Assembly: GCF_023276435.1 (NCBI RefSeq)
Contig: NZ_JALLPO010000036.1
Coordinates: forward strand, 1 to 64,000
Origin: Sphaerisporangium perillae
GTDB lineage: Bacteria; Actinomycetota; Actinomycetes; Streptosporangiales; Streptosporangiaceae
Direction of reading: 5' to 3'
Length of the DNA: 64,000 nt
Part shown: in pieces, positions 9,360-19,004 of the stretch
Layout: every line of letters begins with the position of its first letter
Numbering within the stretch: position 1 is the stretch's first letter
Made by a program: the position numbers and the translations under genes
Notes under the pieces: model-generated
Database searches by the model: none
What the model saw: only the letters and a program-made list of their open reading frames with translations
What the model was told of the DNA's origin: nothing

Positions 9360-9812
9360 ATGAACGAACTGACTCGACGCGACGAGATGTCGCTCGCCGG
9401 CGCGGCCCTGCGCGGCGCGCCGTGGAAGACCGCGGCGATCACTGGTGGGGCGAGTGCGGCGATCAGCTTCATCATGGGCGTCATCCTCCCTGGGCCCGCC
9501 GACCTCACCTGGGCGCTCTGCCTCGGCATCAGCCTCTTCAGCGCGGTGGCCGCCATCGGCGCCGTCAGCAAGCCGGATGTGGGAGACCGCGTGACCCGGC
9601 AGGCCCGGCTCTGGTCGCTGCGGCATCCGTGGAGGTTCGCCCTCTATCCCGGCATCGGGGCGGCCGTCCTCATGTACCCGGTACAGCTGATCTTCGACCA
9701 GGAGGGCGTGTTCGGCGCGGCCTGGGACGCCGCCTGGGGCGGCGCGCTGGTCTACCTGATCGCCGCCATCGGCACCATCTCGCTCAAAGGAAGGGCCAAG
9801 TCGGCACAGTAA
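9360..9812 (+). CDS. small hypothetical membrane protein
   Basis: 150 residues with four predicted membrane segments (about 27-46, 52-70, 92-113, 124-143) and short charged ends. I recognise no family. The weak purine-rich sequence GACGGAGGGC lies about 10 bases upstream of ATG 9360. It stands alone: the upstream gene is on the other strand and a 382-bp gap follows. Confidence 0.7.
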   Translation: MNELTRRDEMSLAGAALRGAPWKTAAITGGASAAISFIMGVILPGPADLTWALCLGISLFSAVAAIGAVSKPDVGDRVTRQARLWSLRHPWRFALYPGIGAAVLMYPVQLIFDQEGVFGAAWDAAWGGALVYLIAAIGTISLKGRAKSAQ

Positions 9813-10194
9813 CGCGTCCTCCGGGGCCGCCTCACCGGCGTGCCCCCCGCCGCCCGGGCGATGGAGCCACCCGCTCCGTCTCCCGGGCGATGCCGTTTCC
9901 GGTTCGCGTCTCAGACGACAGTGTTTCCCCGGTTCGCGTTGTCGTCTTCGCTGGGCCGGGTACGACGTGCTACTCGTCCGGGAGATCCCAGAACGGGGCC
10001 TCTGTTATCGGACCTTAGCAAACATCACATTCGTCCTCATTGCGTGGTGAGGCATCTCACCGGGCTCCGGCCCGGACTTGTACCAATTTCTCGAAGGACG
10101 CCTGAAACATTTCCTGATACCCGGACATGTGTGGTGACGAGTGGCTCCTCTGGCCAGGCTGAGGGGAGCAGACCCCATCGGGAAGGAAAGCGGC
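9813..10194. promoter_or_regulatory. intergenic region before the sigma-factor gene
   Basis: 382 bp without a convincing gene. The part from about 10010 to 10140 is AT-richer than its surroundings and probably holds the promoter of the ECF sigma operon. ECF operons are often self-activated, but no clear pair of ECF -35/-10 elements could be singled out. Confidence 0.4.
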
Positions 10195-10746
10195 GTGGGA
10201 CCACCCGACCCCAGGCAGCGCTTCGAGGAGATCTACATGGCGAACTATGCGGATCTGCTCGGATACGTCCGGCGGCGTACCGAGTCCCCCGACGACGCCG
10301 CCGACGCGATCTCGGAGACGTTCACCACGGCATGGCGCCGGATCGACGACATCCCTGAGGGCGAACAGGCGCGGCTCTGGCTGTACGGCGTGGCCCGGCG
10401 GGTCCTCGCCAACCACCACCGCGGCGAGACACGGCGAAGCGCCCTCGCCGTACGGCTCCGCGCGGAGCTGGCGGCGTGGGAGGACTCCCAGCCGCACCAG
10501 GACGTCGGCGCGATACGCGAGGCGTTCCAGCGGCTCAGCCCGGAGGACAGGGAGTTGCTGTCGCTGGTGAGCTGGGAAGGCCTGGACACCGCGCAGATCG
10601 CGACGGTCCTGGAATGCTCGCGTGGAGCCGTGCGCCTGCGCCTGCACCGCGCGCGCAAACGCCTGGCAAGGGAGCTGGAGGCCGCCGAGCTGGACCTCCT
10701 CGCGTACGGCCCGCGTGCGGTCGCGCTGCTGAAGGGGCAATCGTGA
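10195..10746 (+). CDS. ECF-type RNA polymerase sigma factor
   Basis: 183 residues from GTG 10195, preceded by a good Shine-Dalgarno (GGGAAGGAAAG). Region 2 spans about residues 8-70 (YMANYADLLGYVRRR, then ETFTTAWRRIDD for core binding and -10 recognition). Region 4 spans about 110-165 (LSPEDRELLSL, then a helix-turn-helix with RGAVRLRLHRARKRL for -35 recognition). There is no region 1 or 3, as in ECF sigmas. It overlaps the next gene by 4 bp (GTGA), so that gene is the natural partner, probably an anti-sigma factor. Confidence 0.92.
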   Translation: MGPPDPRQRFEEIYMANYADLLGYVRRRTESPDDAADAISETFTTAWRRIDDIPEGEQARLWLYGVARRVLANHHRGETRRSALAVRLRAELAAWEDSQPHQDVGAIREAFQRLSPEDRELLSLVSWEGLDTAQIATVLECSRGAVRLRLHRARKRLARELEAAELDLLAYGPRAVALLKGQS

Positions 10747-11654
10747 AGACCGACATCGACCGGAGGGTGGCCTCCATCGCTCCCGACGCCGGCCCTGGCA
10801 TGACCCCCGGGGCGCTCGAACTGATGGAGGAGATCACGACGGGCATGGCCTGCGTACCGGCGACCGGGCCGCGAGCTCCCGCCCATCGCAGGAGTCTCCG
10901 CCTGCCGCGCCGGAGGAGAACAGGCTCCGGGCAGGAGCCGGGTTCGCCGCAGGGATCGCCGAGGTCGCTCCGCCGCCTGCGGATACTCGCTCCTCTCGCG
11001 GCCGCGATCGTGCTGCTCACGTGGTTCCTGCCGGACGCCGCCGGCCTCGGGCCGCACCCGGCCTCCGCCGCGCTCGACATCACCCGAATCGGCCCGAACT
11101 ACCTCATCACCGTGAAGGATCTCTTCGCCGATCCCCAGCGCTACGAGAGGGAGTTCAAAGCCGTCCACCTGAACATCTCGCTGCGCCTCAAGCCCGCCAC
11201 CCCCAGCCTCGAGGGGGTGATCATGACGTTGAACAACGACATCACCGCCCTCGAACGCCCCGGCGGCTGCGGCTTCGCGCGCCTGCGCGGGTGCGAGATC
11301 GGCATAAGGGTTCCGGTCGACTTCAAGGGCAGCGCCCACATCGTGCTCGGGCGCAGGGCACGCCCTGGTGAGTTCTACGCGGCCAGAGCGTCACTGGCCG
11401 CCGAAGGCGAGCCGCTCCACTGCGTCGGCTTCGTCAACCAGCACCTGCCCGCCGTGCTGCGGATGCTGCGGGAGCGAGGGGTGCCGGGCGCCGAGCTGGT
11501 GACCTACCACGGCGGCAGGTCATCGGTACCGGATTCCTGGTACGTCCACGACGGCGTGATGAGCAAGCCAGGCACGGCGCTCATATTGGTGGATCCCGCG
11601 CCGCGCCCGAACTCGGTGGTCACCCTCGAGAACTACTGCCCCGAGAGCTCCTGA
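10743..11654 (+). CDS. membrane protein translated with the ECF sigma factor (putative anti-sigma factor)
   Basis: 303 residues from a GTG overlapping the sigma-factor stop. There is a short cytosolic N-terminus (1-75, basic), one membrane helix (about 79-98, LAPLAAAIVLLTWFLP), and an external domain of about 200 residues with Cys in GGCGFARLRGCE, HCVGF and ENYCPESS. The layout (cytosolic, one helix, exported sensor) matches anti-sigma factors and the actinobacterial CU044_5270-like proteins found next to sigma genes. The zinc anti-sigma motif HxxxCxxC is absent, so release would not be by that thiol switch. Function is inferred from topology and coupling only. Confidence 0.7.
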   Translation: MKTDIDRRVASIAPDAGPGMTPGALELMEEITTGMACVPATGPRAPAHRRSLRLPRRRRTGSGQEPGSPQGSPRSLRRLRILAPLAAAIVLLTWFLPDAAGLGPHPASAALDITRIGPNYLITVKDLFADPQRYEREFKAVHLNISLRLKPATPSLEGVIMTLNNDITALERPGGCGFARLRGCEIGIRVPVDFKGSAHIVLGRRARPGEFYAARASLAAEGEPLHCVGFVNQHLPAVLRMLRERGVPGAELVTYHGGRSSVPDSWYVHDGVMSKPGTALILVDPAPRPNSVVTLENYCPESS

Positions 11655-11739
11655 ACGCCGATCGCCCGCGCGTAGCGGGCACGGGATCGCCGCGCAGCAC
11701 GGCGGCAACGACGGGCGCGCACACCGGCACCGGCGGCGC

Positions 11740-11798
11740 CGCGGCACCTGACCTGAACCTGGCGGCACCGTCCGCGTCGCGGCACCTGACCTGAACCT
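11740..11798. repeat. two 21-bp direct repeats, 38-bp period
   Basis: The 20-mer GCGGCACCTGACCTGAACCT occurs at 11741-11760 and again at 11779-11798; the base before each copy (C) also matches. They lie in the 242-bp gap between the putative anti-sigma gene and the glycosyltransferase-like gene. No function is apparent. Confidence 0.7.
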
Positions 11799-11896
11799 CG
11801 CGACACCGCCGATGCCCGATCACGCCCACCATCGACCACGCTGCGCGCATGCCCTGACGCGGTGCGTCATCGCCATGCCCTTTAACGAATCGGACC

Positions 11897-13408
11897 GTGA
11901 TGCTGACCCTCCCCCGCATGTCACCGCCCGCCGCCCTTCAGCGGACCCGGCGTGTCTTCGGAACCCACCGGCTTTTCGCGATCACCCTGGCCCTGGCGGC
12001 CGCGCTGCGCGTGGTGACGATGCTCGGATACCGGCCCGCGCAGCTCTATTGGTACGACTCGTTCAGCTATCTGGACGTGGCCTCGCACCTACGGCCGTCC
12101 CTGGGGTTCCATCCGAGCGGCTATCCCCTGTTCCTATGGCTGCTGCGGCCCTTGCACAGCGTGGCCGTGGTGGTGGGCGCGCAGCACGCGATGGGGCTCG
12201 GCATCGGATTGATGATCTACGCGGTGCTGCGCCGCCGTGGGGTACCGGCCTGGGGCGCGTCCCTGGCTGCGGTACCTGGGCTGTTCGACGCTTCGTTCCT
12301 GCGGCTCGAGCACGGGGTCCTGTCGGACACCCTCTTCATCTTCCTCATCGTGGCGGCGCTCGCGATCCTGGGATGGTCGGTCAGGCCGTCGATTCGCGCC
12401 TGTGCCGCCGCCGGCGCGCTGCTCGCCCTCGCCACGCTGACCCGGACGATCGCCCTCCCCCTGCTCGTGCTCGTGCTGCTCGTCTTGGCCTCGCAGCGCG
12501 TGGGCGTGCGCCGCCTGGCGGCCGTGGCCATCGCGGGCGCGCTGCCACTGGCGGCGTACGCGGGCTGGAACGCCCAGGTCAACGGGAGGTTCACGCTGAC
12601 CGGAGGCGAGGGGGCCGTGCTGTGGGCGCGCACGATGACCTTCGCCGACTGCGCCGTGATCAGGCCTCCCGTGGCGGAGCGGGGCCTTTGCCCCAACGGG
12701 GCGCACCAGGACGCGGCGTCGGAGTACGTGTGGGACCCGGGCGCCTCGCTCAACCGGCTGCCGGGCGGGCGGGACGGCAACAACGACCTGGCCCGTTCGT
12801 TCGCCGTCCGGGCCATCCTGGCGCAGCCGTTCGACTATCTCGCGGACGTCGTCCGGGACACCGCGCTGACCTTCGCCTGGACGCCGGTACGGCACCCGGA
12901 GCGGGTCACGCCGGCGTTCGGCTTCGCGCGGGGGCAGTGGTCACTGCCGGACTACCCGCTCGTCCGGAAGGCCCGCGAGGAGTACGACCCGGGCATCCGC
13001 GGCCTGGGGTCGGTCGACCCGTACGCGGGGTTCCTCATGGCCTACCAGTACCCGGCCTACCTGCGCGGCCCGGTGATCGGGCTGATCCTGCTGGTGGGCG
13101 GGCTCGGTGCGGCGGTCCGGCCACGCAGAGCGCTGCTGCCGTGGATCGCGGCGATGTTCCTGCTCGTGGGGCCGATCGCGGCACTGGACTTCGACCACCG
13201 ATACGTCCTGCCGGTGATCCCGGTGGCCTGCCTGGCGGCCGCACTCGCGGCGACCGACCTCGCGAAGGCGCTACGCGGGCGGAAGCGGAGCCGTCCCTCG
13301 AAGGGGCGTGGGCGCGCTAGCCAAGTGGTGAACACCACGTTCGTCCAGTTTTCTAGGGGTTACTGGCGGGTAGCATTCGAGGTAAGGTTACTGACCAGTA
13401 CGTTCTAA
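11897..13408 (+). CDS. multi-pass membrane glycosyltransferase-like protein (GT39/ArnT-like)
   Basis: 503 residues with a dozen or so hydrophobic helices. The early motif [17 protein letters not shown], an acidic first external loop, and GYPLFLW resemble GT-C glycosyltransferases of the ArnT/GT39/PMT_2 type, which take sugar from a polyprenyl-phosphate donor. GTG 11897 is followed at once by ATG 11900; either may be used. The final ~27 residues (from VVNTTFVQF) are unlike the rest and run into the promoter of the next gene, so the tail may be non-essential. Donor and acceptor are unknown. Confidence 0.75.
   Translation: MMLTLPRMSPPAALQRTRRVFGTHRLFAITLALAAALRVVTMLGYRPAQLYWYDSFSYLDVASHLRPSLGFHPSGYPLFLWLLRPLHSVAVVVGAQHAMGLGIGLMIYAVLRRRGVPAWGASLAAVPGLFDASFLRLEHGVLSDTLFIFLIVAALAILGWSVRPSIRACAAAGALLALATLTRTIALPLLVLVLLVLASQRVGVRRLAAVAIAGALPLAAYAGWNAQVNGRFTLTGGEGAVLWARTMTFADCAVIRPPVAERGLCPNGAHQDAASEYVWDPGASLNRLPGGRDGNNDLARSFAVRAILAQPFDYLADVVRDTALTFAWTPVRHPERVTPAFGFARGQWSLPDYPLVRKAREEYDPGIRGLGSVDPYAGFLMAYQYPAYLRGPVIGLILLVGGLGAAVRPRRALLPWIAAMFLLVGPIAALDFDHRYVLPVIPVACLAAALAATDLAKALRGRKRSRPSKGRGRASQVVNTTFVQFSRGYWRVAFEVRLLTSTF
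13361..13400. promoter_or_regulatory. candidate operator pair before acyl-CoA dehydrogenase
   Basis: TACTG-AC-CAGTA (13389-13400) is a perfect 5-bp-arm inverted repeat. TACTGGCGGGTA (13361-13372) is a looser copy, 28 bp upstream centre to centre. Both lie just before the acyl-CoA dehydrogenase gene and overlap the 3' end of the glycosyltransferase-like gene. Such palindromes fit a TetR-type fatty-acid regulator; the protein is not known. Confidence 0.45.
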
Positions 13409-13442
13409 GCCGCATGCCCGGTTTTCGAGGAGACGCGCAGCC

Positions 13443-15266
13443 ATGGGCCACTACAAGAGCAACGTTCGCGACCTTGAGTTCAACCTCTTCGAGGTGCTCG
13501 GCCGCCGCGAGATCCTCGGCACCGGGCGGTTCGCCGAGGTCGACGAGGACGTCACCCGGAGCATCCTGGAGGAGGTCGACCGCCTGGCCACCGGCCCGCT
13601 GGCCGACTCCTTCGCCGACGCCGACCGCAACCCGCCGGTCTTCGACCCGGCGACCGGCACGGTGCGGCTCCCCGAGGCGTTCAAGCGGTCCTACCAGGCG
13701 CTGCTCGACGGCGGCTGGACCCACCTGGACCTGCCCCAGGAGCTGGGCGGCCCCGGCCTCCCCCGCAGCATCGCCTGGGCGGCGGCGGAGATGGTGCTCG
13801 GCGCCAACCCGGCCCTCTACATGTACGGCGCCGGCCCGAACTTCGCCTACACGATGTGGAAGATCGGCAACGACGCCCAGAAGCGCTTCGCCGAGCTCGC
13901 GATCGAGCGCGACTGGGGCGCCACCATGGTGCTGACCGAGCCGGACGCGGGCTCCGACGTGGGCGCCGGCCACACCAAGGCGGTCCAGCAGCCGGACGGC
14001 ACCTGGCACATCGAAGGCGTCAAGCGCTTCATCACCAGCGCCGAGCAGGACATGACCGAGAACATCTTCCACCTGGTGCTCGCCCGCCCCGAGGGGCACG
14101 GCCCCGGCACCAAGGGCCTGTCGATGTTCCTGGTGCCGAAGTACCACGTCGACCTTTCGACCGGCGAGCTCGGTGAGCGCAACGGCGTCTACGTGACCAA
14201 CGTCGAGCACAAGATGGGCCTGAAGGCCTCCACGACCTGCGAGCTCACCTTCGGCGAGAAGCACCCGGCCATCGGCACGCTGGTCGGCGACGTGCACGAG
14301 GGCATCAAGCAGATGTTCATGGTCATCGAGCACGCCCGCATGATGGTCGGCACCAAGGCGATCGCCACCCTGTCCACCGGCTACCTCAACGCGCTCGAGT
14401 ACGCCAAGCAGCGCGTCCAGGGCGCCGACCTCACCAGGTCGGGTGACAAGACCGCCCCGCGGGTGACCATCACCCACCACCCGGACGTGCGCCGCGAGCT
14501 CATGCTGCAGAAGGCCTACTCCGAGGGCATGCGCGCGCTGGTCCTCTACACGGCGACCTTCCAGGACACCGTCCAGATCGCCGAGTTCGAGGGCGCCAGG
14601 AACGCCGAGGCCGAGGCGATGAACGACCTGCTGCTCCCCCTGATCAAGGGCGTCGGCTCCGAGCGGTCGTATGAGATGCTGTCCCGCTCCCTGCAGACGC
14701 TCGGCGGCTCGGGCTACCTGCAGGACTACCCGATCGAGCAGTACATCCGCGACGCCAAGATCGACTCCCTCTACGAGGGCACCACTGCCATCCAGGGCCA
14801 GGACCTGTTCTTCCGCAAGGTCCTGCGCAACCAGGGCGCCGCGCTCGGCACGCTGCTCGGCGACATCAAGGCCTTCGCCGCCTCCGAAGCAGGCAACGGC
14901 AGGCTCAAGGAGGAGCGCAAGCTCCTCGACGAGGCCGCCGGCGAGATCAAGGCGATGGCCGACACGATGGCCGGCTGGGCGATCGGGTCCATGGAGAACC
15001 CGAAGGAGGTCTACAAGGTCGGCCTCAACACCACCCGGTTCCTGGTGGCCCTCGGCGACCTCGTGATCGGCTGGCTCCTGCTCCGCCAGGCCGAGGTGGC
15101 GCTCAACGCCCTCGGCGCGTCCGACCGGGACAAGGCGTTCTACACCGGCAAGGTGGCCGCGGCCTCCTTCTTCAGCCAGACGGTGCTGCCGCGCCTGTCC
15201 GCCGAGCGCCGCACGCTGGCCGCCACCGACCAGAGCCTGATGGAGCTCCCCGAAGACGCCTTCTGA
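13443..15266 (+). CDS. acyl-CoA dehydrogenase with C-terminal extension (FadE-like)
   Basis: 607 residues, the long subtype carrying an extra C-terminal domain after the usual FAD-binding dehydrogenase fold. It should introduce the alpha-beta double bond in acyl-CoA during beta-oxidation. Visible: [13 protein letters not shown] (FAD/substrate contact), the dehydrogenase signature around [22 protein letters not shown]-type sequence, and a catalytic-base Glu in [10 protein letters not shown]. Start ATG 13443 has GAGGAGACGCGCAGCC upstream. Monocistronic: its own operator-like palindromes lie upstream and a strong terminator downstream. Chain-length preference is not predictable. Confidence 0.93.
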   Translation: MGHYKSNVRDLEFNLFEVLGRREILGTGRFAEVDEDVTRSILEEVDRLATGPLADSFADADRNPPVFDPATGTVRLPEAFKRSYQALLDGGWTHLDLPQELGGPGLPRSIAWAAAEMVLGANPALYMYGAGPNFAYTMWKIGNDAQKRFAELAIERDWGATMVLTEPDAGSDVGAGHTKAVQQPDGTWHIEGVKRFITSAEQDMTENIFHLVLARPEGHGPGTKGLSMFLVPKYHVDLSTGELGERNGVYVTNVEHKMGLKASTTCELTFGEKHPAIGTLVGDVHEGIKQMFMVIEHARMMVGTKAIATLSTGYLNALEYAKQRVQGADLTRSGDKTAPRVTITHHPDVRRELMLQKAYSEGMRALVLYTATFQDTVQIAEFEGARNAEAEAMNDLLLPLIKGVGSERSYEMLSRSLQTLGGSGYLQDYPIEQYIRDAKIDSLYEGTTAIQGQDLFFRKVLRNQGAALGTLLGDIKAFAASEAGNGRLKEERKLLDEAAGEIKAMADTMAGWAIGSMENPKEVYKVGLNTTRFLVALGDLVIGWLLLRQAEVALNALGASDRDKAFYTGKVAAASFFSQTVLPRLSAERRTLAATDQSLMELPEDAF

Positions 15267-15312
15267 CGCCCGTCGCGGCAGGCCGTCCGGGGGGCGACTC
15301 GCGACAAGTAGT

Positions 15313-15352
15313 GGCAAGGGGAGGGAGCCGGCGCGGGCTCCCTCCCCTTGCC
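15313..15352 (+). terminator. strong hairpin terminator after acyl-CoA dehydrogenase
   Basis: A perfect 17-bp stem, 15313-15329 with 15336-15352, closes a 6-nt loop. No long T-run follows, as is usual for actinomycete terminators. Confidence 0.8.
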
Positions 15353-15521
15353 GCGTCCGGCGCCCGCGATCCGCCGTTCCGGGAGCGGCCTCGGCGGTGC
15401 CCCACAGGCAAGGGGAAAGATCGTGCTTTAAGGGGCGGCGGATAGGTAGTGTTAGCGCGCGGGGCGGGGTATTACCCTGCCGCGAGGCGTTCTTTACCTA
15501 ACACGAGTCCCGGAGGTCTGC

Positions 15522-15743
15522 ATGGGCATCGGGGTCAGCATCTTCTTCCTGACCATCGGGGCGATTCTGAAGTTCGCGATCGAGCCCGACGTGCTGGGCA
15601 GCAGCGTCCACATCGACATCATCGGCGTCATCTTCATGATCGTAGGCGCCGTGGGAATGCTGCTGAGCTTCTTCCTCCTGTCCCGCCGCAGCACGGTCTC
15701 CGAAGGCGAACTCCAGCACCGCGAGAACCCTCCCTCCGTCTGA
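15522..15743 (+). CDS. DUF6458 family small membrane protein
   Basis: 73 residues with two membrane helices (about 3-22 and 30-52) separated by EPDVLGSSVHIDIIG; the pattern MGIGVSIFFLTIGAILKFA with a short Ser-rich polar tail is that of the actinobacterial DUF6458 family. Function unknown. Shine-Dalgarno CCCGGAGGTCTGC precedes ATG 15522. Upstream, GTGTTAG and CTAACAC form a 7-bp inverted repeat about 43 bp apart, in the likely promoter region. Confidence 0.85.
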   Translation: MGIGVSIFFLTIGAILKFAIEPDVLGSSVHIDIIGVIFMIVGAVGMLLSFFLLSRRSTVSEGELQHRENPPSV

Positions 15744-15779
15744 CGGCCCGGGTCACGCCGGGCCTGCCGGACGGCCGCC

Positions 15780-16073
15780 TCAGAAGGAGTACTGCACCGA
15801 GGCGCGGTTGGCGACGATCGGCCTGATGATGTCGGCGATCACAGCGCGATGCACCGGATGGTCTCGATAGACCAGGTAGTCCTCGGCCGAGTCGAAGTCC
15901 GCCACCACGGCGAACTCGTAGTTACCGGGGGTGATACCCGCGTCGGTACCGATATCGTAGCGGCGAATTTCGGGGATGACCGCCGGCAGCCCTTTGAGCC
16001 CGGCCTCCACCTCGGCCTTCTGCTCCTCTGTGGCGCCCGCGACCCAGGTGAACATCACAACATGCCGGAACAT
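15780..16073 (-). CDS. Dabb family protein (stress-responsive alpha/beta barrel)
   Basis: 97 residues, the usual length of the family. MFRHVVMFTWVAGATEEQ and the terminal DYLVYRDHPVHRAV motif are characteristic of dimeric alpha/beta-barrel Dabb proteins. Members are small dimers of mostly unknown role; a few are cyclases or stress proteins. The reverse-strand AGGAGAGACG precedes the ATG. It stands 106 bp downstream of the RiPP exporter gene on the same strand, and there is no sign that it belongs to that operon. Confidence 0.88.
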   Translation of the reverse strand: MFRHVVMFTWVAGATEEQKAEVEAGLKGLPAVIPEIRRYDIGTDAGITPGNYEFAVVADFDSAEDYLVYRDHPVHRAVIADIIRPIVANRASVQYSF

Positions 16074-16179
16074 CGTCTCTCCTTCAGAATGTCTGAGCCG
16101 CCAGCGTACGGCCCACCCCCGGCGCCCCTGTCCCGGAGACCATGACTTGCCCCCCGCTGAAGGCGGCCGTCCGGGATGT

Positions 16180-18468
16180 TCAGCGGCTCGGGGCGGGTCC
16201 TGCGGGGAACGCCGTCACGGTGGCGCCAAGGTGGGTCGGGTCGGGGGTGTGCCTGACCAGCGGCTGGGTCAGGTGGGCGTCCTCGGAGCCCCGCGAGGGA
16301 GCCGCCTCCGCCGGGCCGCCCGCGTTCGAGGTGGCGCCGTCGGTCTGGGCGGCCACCAGGCTGGCGTACCGGCCGCCGAGGAACATGAGCTGCTGATGGG
16401 TGCCGCGCTCGACGATGCGGCCGCCGTCCACCACCAGGATGAGGTCCGCGTCACGGATCGTGCTGAGCCGGTGCGCGATGACGATCCTGGTCTGCGTCAG
16501 CCGGGCGAGGTGGCTCTCGATCGCCGCCTCGCTCTCGCTGTCGAGGTTGCTGGTGGCCTCGTCCAGCAGCAGGATCTTCGGCCGGGAGAGCAGTGCGCGG
16601 GCGAGCGCCAGCCGCTGCTTCTGGCCGCCCGACAGGCCGGCCCCCTCGGTCAGCATGGTCTCGTACCCCATTGGCATCTGCTTGATCTCGTCGTCCAGGC
16701 GGGCGATGCGCGCGGCCTCGACGATGCGCGCGAAGGAGGCGCCCGGGTCGTTCAGCGCGATGTTCTCCCGGATGGTGCCGGTGAACAGGGACGGATCCTG
16801 GGTGACCACGCCGAACTGCCGCCGCAGCGTGTGCAGGTTCAGCTCGCTCACCGGCACCCCGTCGTACCGGATCTCACCGGTGGTCGGGGTGTGCAGGGCC
16901 AGCAGCAGCCGGGCCAGCGTGCTCTTGCCCGACCCCGATGACCCGACCAGGGCCACCTTCTGGCCTGGGGCGATCTTCAGGGAGATGCCCTGGAGCGTCC
17001 AGGGAGCCCTCGGGTCGTACCGGAAGCCCACATCCCGCAGCTCGACGGCGCCGCGCAGGCGCAGGACCTCGATGCCCTCCGCCGGTTCGGGGTCGGAGGC
17101 GAGGATGTCGGAGAGCCGGTCGAAGTGCGCGCCCGCCTGCTGGAGGCTCTGCAGGCTGGACATCAGCGACGACAGCGGGGTGAGCGCGGCGACGGCGATG
17201 GCGTTGAGCGCGAGCAGTGCCCCAAGGGTGAGCTGCCCGTCCAGCACCCGCCAGGCCCCGATCCACAGCAGGCCGAGAGGGGCCAGCACGCGGATGGCGC
17301 CGAGGGTGGCCTCCAGCAGGCCCTGCGTGATCCCGCCCCGTACGTCGGCGTTCAGCTGGGTTGTGAAGTTCCTGGACCACTGCTCGACCGCGTGCCGCTC
17401 GGCCCCGGACGCCTTGAGCGTCTCGATCCCGCCGATGGCCTGGATCAGGTTGCTCTGCGTCGCGGAGAACGCCGTCAGCTCCTGTTGTGCCAGGTAGTTG
17501 ACCCGGCGGGTGGTCACGAGCAGCAGCACGATCTGCAGGAGGGCGATGCCGACCAGGCACGCGCCGAACAGCGGGTCCCGGATGAAGACCAGGATCAGGT
17601 ATCCGACGGCGAGCGGCCCGTCCAGGAGCGCCGACAGGATCTGGCCGGTGAGCATGTCCCTCAGCACGGCGACGCTGCTCGCCCGGGTCACGAGGTCTCC
17701 GGTGCCGCGCAGCGCGAAGTACCGGAACGGCAGGGCGATCAGGTGGGAGATGACTCCCCGGGTCAGCTCGGCGTCGGCGCTCGCCCGCACCGACACCAGC
17801 AGGATCGACCGCAGCGCCCCGACGACGAACTGCGTCAGCGTGGCCAGCAGCAACCCGCCGCCGAGCAGGGCGAGGAAGGCGTCCGCGCCCGTGGGCAGCA
17901 CCTGGTCCACCAGCACCTGGGAGAACAGGGGCAGCGCCAGGCCGAGCAGCTGCAGGACGATCGAGGCGAGCACGACCTGCGCCAGCAGGCCGCGCCGGCG
18001 CATGAGGAGGGTCTTCAGGAATTGGCGGCGCCAGGCGCTGGCCGCGCTGGAGCTTCCCCGGCGGAAGGCGGGGCCCGGCTCGAACGCCAGGACGACGCCG
18101 GTGAACCCCTCGTTGAACTCCTCGGCGGTGAGCCTGCGCCGCCCGGGTCCGGGGTCGACGATGTCCACCCGCTCGGGCGTCCAGCGTTCGACCACCACGA
18201 AGTGGTTGAACTCCCAGTGGACCACGGCCGGCATGGGGATGCGGGCGAGGTCGGCGGGTTCCAGGGAGAACGCCTTGGCGTTCAGCCCGGAGTCGCGGGC
18301 GCCGGACACGATGGCGAGCGCGGTCAGCCCGTCCCTGCCGATCTGGAGCCGGTCGCTCAGCTCGTGCAGTGAGATCCGGTGCCCGTGGTACGACAGGATC
18401 ATGGCCAGGGACGCGGCTCCGCATTCGGTGACCGAGTTCTGCAGGATGACCGGCACGTGCCTTCTCAT
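16180..18468 (-). CDS. C39-peptidase-containing ABC exporter of the RiPP cluster
   Basis: 762 residues in three parts. Residues 1-135 are a C39 (bacteriocin-processing) Cys protease with Cys16 in NSVTECGAAS, His in HWEFNHFVVV and Asp in VDIVDPGPG; it cuts after double-glycine leaders. A six-helix transmembrane domain follows (about 150-440). The ATPase (about 480-720) has Walker A GSSGSGKST, signature LSGGQ and Walker B ILLLDEATSNLD. One protein can therefore trim the leader and export the mature peptide. The first codons overlap the stop of the upstream gene by 4 bp, consistent with a single operon. The double-glycine leaders of the two precursors at 21.2-21.7 kb are the obvious substrates. 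Confidence 0.95.
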   Translation of the reverse strand: MRRHVPVILQNSVTECGAASLAMILSYHGHRISLHELSDRLQIGRDGLTALAIVSGARDSGLNAKAFSLEPADLARIPMPAVVHWEFNHFVVVERWTPERVDIVDPGPGRRRLTAEEFNEGFTGVVLAFEPGPAFRRGSSSAASAWRRQFLKTLLMRRRGLLAQVVLASIVLQLLGLALPLFSQVLVDQVLPTGADAFLALLGGGLLLATLTQFVVGALRSILLVSVRASADAELTRGVISHLIALPFRYFALRGTGDLVTRASSVAVLRDMLTGQILSALLDGPLAVGYLILVFIRDPLFGACLVGIALLQIVLLLVTTRRVNYLAQQELTAFSATQSNLIQAIGGIETLKASGAERHAVEQWSRNFTTQLNADVRGGITQGLLEATLGAIRVLAPLGLLWIGAWRVLDGQLTLGALLALNAIAVAALTPLSSLMSSLQSLQQAGAHFDRLSDILASDPEPAEGIEVLRLRGAVELRDVGFRYDPRAPWTLQGISLKIAPGQKVALVGSSGSGKSTLARLLLALHTPTTGEIRYDGVPVSELNLHTLRRQFGVVTQDPSLFTGTIRENIALNDPGASFARIVEAARIARLDDEIKQMPMGYETMLTEGAGLSGGQKQRLALARALLSRPKILLLDEATSNLDSESEAAIESHLARLTQTRIVIAHRLSTIRDADLILVVDGGRIVERGTHQQLMFLGGRYASLVAAQTDGATSNAGGPAEAAPSRGSEDAHLTQPLVRHTPDPTHLGATVTAFPAGPAPSR

Positions 18469-19004
18469 GAGCCGCCTCCGAGCAGCAGGGTTCCGGCCGC
18501 GACGGTCCCGCTCGGGATCACGGCCTCGCCGGACCGGCGCAGCAGCCCGTCAGGCTGCTCTCCGGTGATCTGGCAGGACAGCACGGCGAGGCGGGCGGGC
18601 CCGGTGGCCGTGGCGAAACGCTTCTTGAGCCGCTCCACCGTGACCACGGGACCACCGGGGTCGGTGACGTGGCAGCTAAGCGGCCGCGCCCGGCCCGCGA
18701 GCCGTACGGTCGCCTCGTCGCCGGCCCGAGGCAGGTCCCGGTCCTGCGGCACCTGGGCCGTGACGTCGAAGTGCGAAGCCGGCTCGGCCTGGTATCCGGT
18801 GACCATGACCTGGACGGTCACCAGGTTGGGCACCTGGACGACCGCCAGCCCCGCGCCGGCGGCGCCAAGGAGGGCGACCAGCCCCCAGAACAGGACGAAC
18901 CACGCTTTGCGGATGACCAGCGGTTTGTCGGCCTGCTGCTCCCGGACGCTGTACCGGCGCAGCGCCTCCTCGCGGTAGATCGGGCGGCTCACAGCCAGTG
19001 CCAT
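18465..19004 (-). CDS. single-pass membrane protein of the RiPP cluster (short HlyD-like adaptor?)
   Basis: 179 residues from ATG 19004 (a GTG at 18992, overlapping the upstream stop as GTGA, is an equally possible start giving 175). A short basic N-terminus REEALRRYSVREQ is followed by one membrane helix (about 34-55) and an external beta-rich part with LPRAGDEATVRLAGR. The REEALR start and the helix recall the N-terminal part of HlyD/NHLM-type membrane-fusion proteins, but the long coiled-coil is absent and the total length is less than half. Probably supports the C39 exporter. The function is inferred from position. Confidence 0.7.
   Translation of the reverse strand: MALAVSRPIYREEALRRYSVREQQADKPLVIRKAWFVLFWGLVALLGAAGAGLAVVQVPNLVTVQVMVTGYQAEPASHFDVTAQVPQDRDLPRAGDEATVRLAGRARPLSCHVTDPGGPVVTVERLKKRFATATGPARLAVLSCQITGEQPDGLLRRSGEAVIPSGTVAAGTLLLGGGS

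Noticed and set aside
13353-15317. 654-codon open frame antisense to the acyl-CoA dehydrogenase
   Set aside because: Same kind of GC shadow; the plus-strand enzyme is recognised throughout.
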